NCBI RefSeq assembly: GCF_003672135.1
Contig: NC_039516.1
Coordinates: forward strand, 9,965,838 to 10,029,837
DNA: 64,000 bases
Reading direction: 5' to 3'
Source: Ooceraea biroi
Lineage: Eukaryota > Arthropoda > Insecta > Hymenoptera > Formicidae
Shown here: positions 60,057-64,000 of the stretch, piece by piece
Layout: every line of letters begins with the position of its first letter
How positions within the stretch are numbered: the stretch's first letter is position 1
The notes under the pieces: model-generated
What the model saw: the letters and a program-made list of their open reading frames with translations, nothing else
The model's database searches: none
Told to the model about the DNA's origin: nothing
Position numbers and translations under genes: made by a program

Positions 60057-60165
60057 CAGACGAGAGGATAACGTGGAAGTTAGTTGGCGATCGTCCGGAG
60101 CGATCTTCCGTACATCGGGCTTAATCCTGTGGCCCGGTAATAGGATCGACCGGCGATCCCTCTGG
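60057..60165. repeat. Diverged ~100-bp dispersed repeat, copy 1
   Basis: Shares GATAACGTGGAAGTTAGTTG, GCGATCGTCCG, GCTTAATCC and CCCGGTAAT-AGGATC with the copies at 61088-61183 and 63062-63165. Same orientation in all three. Confidence 0.6.
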
Positions 60166-61087
60166 GAGTATCCGGCGCGACTCTCGAGATTTTCGAATTT
60201 ATGGGGGAATTGCGGGCATACGTACGCTTCTTGGACGCTGCCGTATGGAATATGCTTCTCGCCATAAATTCGAAATTCCGAGTGGCCCGAACGACGTCGC
60301 TGCTCCATTGTTGAACCGGATGTGTAAGGAGAATCGTCCCGCGATTGTCCTGTGAGACCGCCCAGTGACATTTGCCAGGGCCCGAGATATATTTTATTTA
60401 TAAATCAAATCTATCTCCCTCTTCCTTTTCCGTCTCTCCTGATTGAATTGAAATCAGATATCTCCGACTATGGATTTGGCGTAAATGATGTTTCCGCTCA
60501 TTATACGCCGTTAGTACATTGTATGCTTTGTTTAATTGCGGTTGCGATTCTTCTACGTGAAACGTACGCTTGAATGCGGCGCGGAATTGAATTCGTCGAC
60601 AGCAAAAATAACAAACCGAGGCAAATCGTTTTAACGAAACGTAATACAATTTTCAAGACGATTCTCGCGGATGAAAGCGACAATGTTGTCTTAATAAACG
60701 TAATTCATTTGCGGCGTAGCTTTTCTAATCTGTTCACTTGAGTGGTACTTCAGTAGACAGATATACCGGTACACAGCGGTAGCATTCGCGCGGCGAAATC
60801 TCGGAATGAGTATTATTCCTTATTTGAGCCATAAGCTCGGTATCAACTCGCTTGCAGCGTCGTAATGGGCTTCCTACGCGTTACGTCAAAAAGAGTATAA
60901 AAAGCGTAGCAGTAGTAGGAAGGGTGTTTCGTGCAGCCACTCGCGTTCGGTCGGGAAGGGGCGTCTGTGGGGTTCCGTAGCGAAAGAATTTCTCTCGCAT
61001 TTCGAGTTATTGCACTTGACAGGTTTCTCGCCCCCGCGCTCGCTCCACCGCTCACTACTTTGGCGAGTGCTGGTGAGCTTGCGGCGA

Positions 61088-61183
61088 GAAACGGGAAATG
61101 GGAGGATAAGGCGAAAGTTAGTCGGTGATCGTCCGTGCATCGAGCTTTAATCCTTTGTCCCGGTAACGGAATCCTGGCGTTAA
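61088..61183. repeat. Diverged ~100-bp dispersed repeat, copy 2
   Basis: Carries GCGAAAGTTAGTCGGTGATC, CGTCCGTGCATCGAGC, TTTAATCC and CCCGGTAACGGAATC. Confidence 0.6.
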
Positions 61184-61219
61184 ATCCCTTCGGTCTCGCG
61201 TCCGCGGAAGGATCTTTCG

Positions 61220-61960
61220 TACTTGTCCAAATAGGGGTAGTAATTTAACGCCGGAAATAGGCGAACGGGAGGCGGTCATTTCAGCTGGCGATCAGCGAAT
61301 TTCGCCCGAGTTTCATTAGTTCGATCGATCTTTACGTTTTACGTAATCTTTCATCCGTTCCGCACTTGCGTCATCGGGGTTGCGGCTGTTCACGACCCTC
61401 GCGATTACGTGAACATCACGGACTTTCGGTTCACGGACGTTCGGTCTGTCGACGCCGCAAAGACCGAAAACGATCGCGTCTGACCACCGACCAATTTTAA
61501 ACGGATGAAATTCACCCCCGCTTCCCCCTTGCGCCAATAGACTTTTGCACTTTTTTGCACTCCCGTTCGCTCCGGTCTTATGTTATTCGGTTTTTAGCGG
61601 CGATAGCTTTCGTGGTTGTCCAAATAACGCGTCCGCAGTCGGTCCTTTAACACCGAAAGCGCGCGGAGAGCGGTCATTTCGACCGCCGACGAATTCCAAA
61701 TGGGTAATCCCGCTTGGTTACTTGATAGACTTTTGCGGTTTTTCAACTTTCTATCTGCTCCACGCTCTCTTACATTCTCCCGTTTTTCGCGGCCTGTCCA
61801 AATAACGCGGCCGGCTCTTTAATACTGCGAGAGGTCGAAGTGGCGATTTCGTTCGTCGGAGAATTTTAAACGTGAGTAATCCCGCTTTCTACTTGAGGGA
61901 TTTCTGCATTTTTCAGACTGTCCGTCGCGCTTTCGCGCCCTTTAATCTTCGGCGGTAATG
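61220..61960. repeat. Degenerate tandem repeat, period about 180-195 bp
   Basis: TGTCCAAATA recurs at about 61226, 61617 and 61796, and each occurrence is followed by CTTTAA- or TTTAAC-like, GGTCATTTC-like and GTAATCCCGCTT-like segments. Identity is modest, so the array is old. Confidence 0.5.
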
Positions 61961-64000
61961 GGGAGACTGCTATATAAATAGCGTTCTATTCGCACATTGC
62001 ACCGACTAATCCCGATGAGCGATTTCCCAGTTCCGGTGACAGTGGTTTCCATTAATCATAAAGAAAGGTATGATATCGAAGCGCACGGTACATGTGTCAG
62101 TGTTAAATGCTACTCGAGAATCGAATCGGTATCTTCGTCACACTTCTCGCATAGTTACACGTTACATAAAGCAGGTGGAAGAGTGTCTCGCATAGTTTCT
62201 CGTTGCCGCGAGATATGGGCCGTGATATTGTAGCATCTCTTTCGCATTTGCAAAGTTATCGCGCTTGACAGCGCTCCTCTTCCTGTGCAAATGGAGCATC
62301 CTTACGCGCAACACGCAAAGCTCTCCTCGTGCACATTTTCACGCGTGTACTTATTGCCCTTCACTTTTTATCTGGCCGAGTTAGCCGAGTGCCCAAGATA
62401 CCGTTAGAATTCGCCGATGATCGATCGAGATGATCCCGGCGCATCTGATCGAATCCCGTAATCTGGTAAGGGGATCAGTCGCGTGAGCTTCTCAAACGAT
62501 CGGAATTTCGTTTAGACTTTATTTGTCGCGGATATCGTCTCACTTTGCGGAAACTCACCAGTCGAGATGTCTCGTAATGTCTGGAAATTGTCGCGACTAT
62601 TCGCATCCACCTGGCTGGCCAGTAGAAAAGACGAAATTATCCCCGGTATGAGACATCGCATATACTCTCTCAATATTTGACCTCGACATTCTTAAGACTC
62701 CGGCAAATAGATTCTCGCGCTCTTCGTGCGATAAAATATTAAGGAGCAGGAAACGGAGGCGATTAAATTGATCGTTGGCCTGGTGCCGGATTTCGATACG
62801 CGTCTAATCATCGAGCCGGGGGACTTCGGAGGGCGACACGTGCGGAATTCTGTTGGATGTTAGCCGCTGCGTCGATTAAATAAATTTCCGGTGGCTGCAG
62901 CGCCGAGGATGGAAGGGCGAAAGAACGCGGCGAAAACATTAAAGAGTTTCCTTCACACTCGGGAGTTTCCGCAACTCGATAGCTTTCTCGCCTTGGCGCA
63001 CTCCACCGGCTCTTCCTTGGCCGACCGACGTCGGCGTCGGGCTGCACAGGATAAACGGCCAGTGGATGAGACGATAACGTGAAAGTTACTTGGTGATCGT
63101 GTAAGGCAATCGTCCGTGTATCGCGCTTAATCCGCTGGCTCGCTGGTAACAGGATCAACCGGAGGGAAAGAAGAAACTTTTTGGAAGGATCGCGCTCGCG
63201 CGATTAAATACATCGCGTGTTTGCCGGCGAGTCGCGACTCCGGGACTATCGTGGTCGCCACCGTCAGGATAAATATTCGTCGCTTTTTTTTTATCGAGCG
63301 AGTTCGCAAATTGGCCGGGAAATCAGTTTGGAAAGTAGCGGAAGGAGATGTCGAACGCGCGTAATTGATTAAACGCGATTTAATGAATTTGCCAACCGAA
63401 CGAGGATGACGACCTGTTGAAGTTGACACCATCGTTTAGCTCGCAGTTTTTTTAACCACTTTTTCTTTTTGCCGTTGCTCATTCGTTCGCCGGGCGATTT
63501 TTGCGTTTAATTATGCGCATTGAAATGCAGGGAGCGCGTATGAACACGGTATTAGAGGCGGGGGTCTATTATACGGCGATCGTGGATAGTCACGATGTGC
63601 AAACGTGTCGGTTTTATATCCTGTAAAATGAGGGCCAATCGATACTCGAAAACCATTTGATGAAATGATTGTCACCGAGTGGATTAACCGGCGACCGACG
63701 GTTCAGAACACACAGGCGGGATAGTAATTACAATAGATCGCGCGCAGTTGAGACCCCATTTATGAACGAATAACTCTGTAACGTTCTTGAATTTCTGACA
63801 GCGCTGGAGTGGATTACATTTTAGGATGCATCCGCAGAAGGAAGAAGGATCGGTTGGTATCGACCGATAGTGCGCGAGTGTATCGCGCACCAGTAAAACG
63901 TGCAACCAAGTTATTCTATAATTGATATGTTCAAAAAAGAAAACGAAATGGACACTTGAAAAAGAAAAAGAGAGAGATCATGTTTGCATGTTAAATATTT
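61961..64000. other. Intergenic DNA to the end of the window
   Basis: No gene supported. The only structured feature recognised is copy 3 of the ~100-bp repeat. Short ORFs on both strands have no domain. Confidence 0.4.
63062..63165. repeat. Diverged ~100-bp dispersed repeat, copy 3
   Basis: Carries GATAACGTGAAAGTTACTTG, GTGATCGTG, CAATCGTCCGTGTATCGCGC, TTAATCC and GGTAACAGGATC. Confidence 0.6.

Noticed and set aside
1..64000. CRISPR arrays, operons, prophage or bacterial defence systems
   Set aside because: The window is animal nuclear DNA with introns; the only regular repeats are the 521-bp TRIM-like array, MITE subterminal repeats and microsatellites.

Overview
The window is animal nuclear DNA, most likely from an insect of the order Hymenoptera and probably an ant. 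The evidence is its intron-split genes, CpG-rich intergenic DNA, abundant microsatellites and miniature transposons, and a neuropeptide precursor of the bee/ant NVP (xxPxYQEPRx) type. The species cannot be fixed from the sequence.

Five protein genes can be built exon by exon with matching splice phases. (1) The 3' coding part of spenito/nito (RBM15 family, plus strand, 168-2361). (2) An NVP-like neuropeptide precursor (minus, 15553 down to 9414, eight exons, the last one tentative). (3) Gid8, a CTLH E3 ligase subunit (plus, 28077-28913). (4) Nup35, a nuclear-pore protein (minus, 30854-29808), convergent with Gid8. (5) A beaten-path (Beat) immunoglobulin-family axon-guidance gene (minus, 58429 down to 37897), whose signal-peptide exon lies 15.5 kb from its first Ig exon. 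Two ends of exons that look like plus-strand first exons (ATG directly followed by a splice donor, near 5476 and 33195) have no partner exons in the window. The genes do not form an operon or pathway; this is a normal insect gene neighbourhood.

The accessory content is mainly mobile DNA. From left to right: a foldback hairpin near 6.1 kb; a 1-kb CCCAG-ended element with internal 50-bp repeats (6.5-7.5 kb); a 1745-bp A-B-A-B-A-B-A array with TG...CA ends and a 4-bp target duplication (21.4-23.1 kb, tandem TRIM/LTR-like); two 721-bp TTAA-flanked palindromes in opposite orientation (25.5 and 41.7 kb); a P/THAP-type relic with an 8-bp duplication (26.8-27.6 kb); a CCCAG-ended element (32.1-32.9 kb) inserted in the third copy of a triplicated sequence upstream of Nup35; and two TA-flanked Tc1/mariner-type elements (33.3-33.9 and 43.1-44.2 kb), one containing a nested 63-bp-arm GC-rich hairpin and the other an internally deleted transposase ORF.

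The right end (58.4-64 kb) is the GC-rich 5' region of the Beat gene, with trinucleotide and pentanucleotide repeats, a roughly 100-bp diverged repeat seen three times, and a degenerate tandem repeat. No new enzymatic or defence system was recognised. The least ordinary items are the tandem TRIM-like array, the triplicated exon-like units with GC-type donors, and the nested hairpin.
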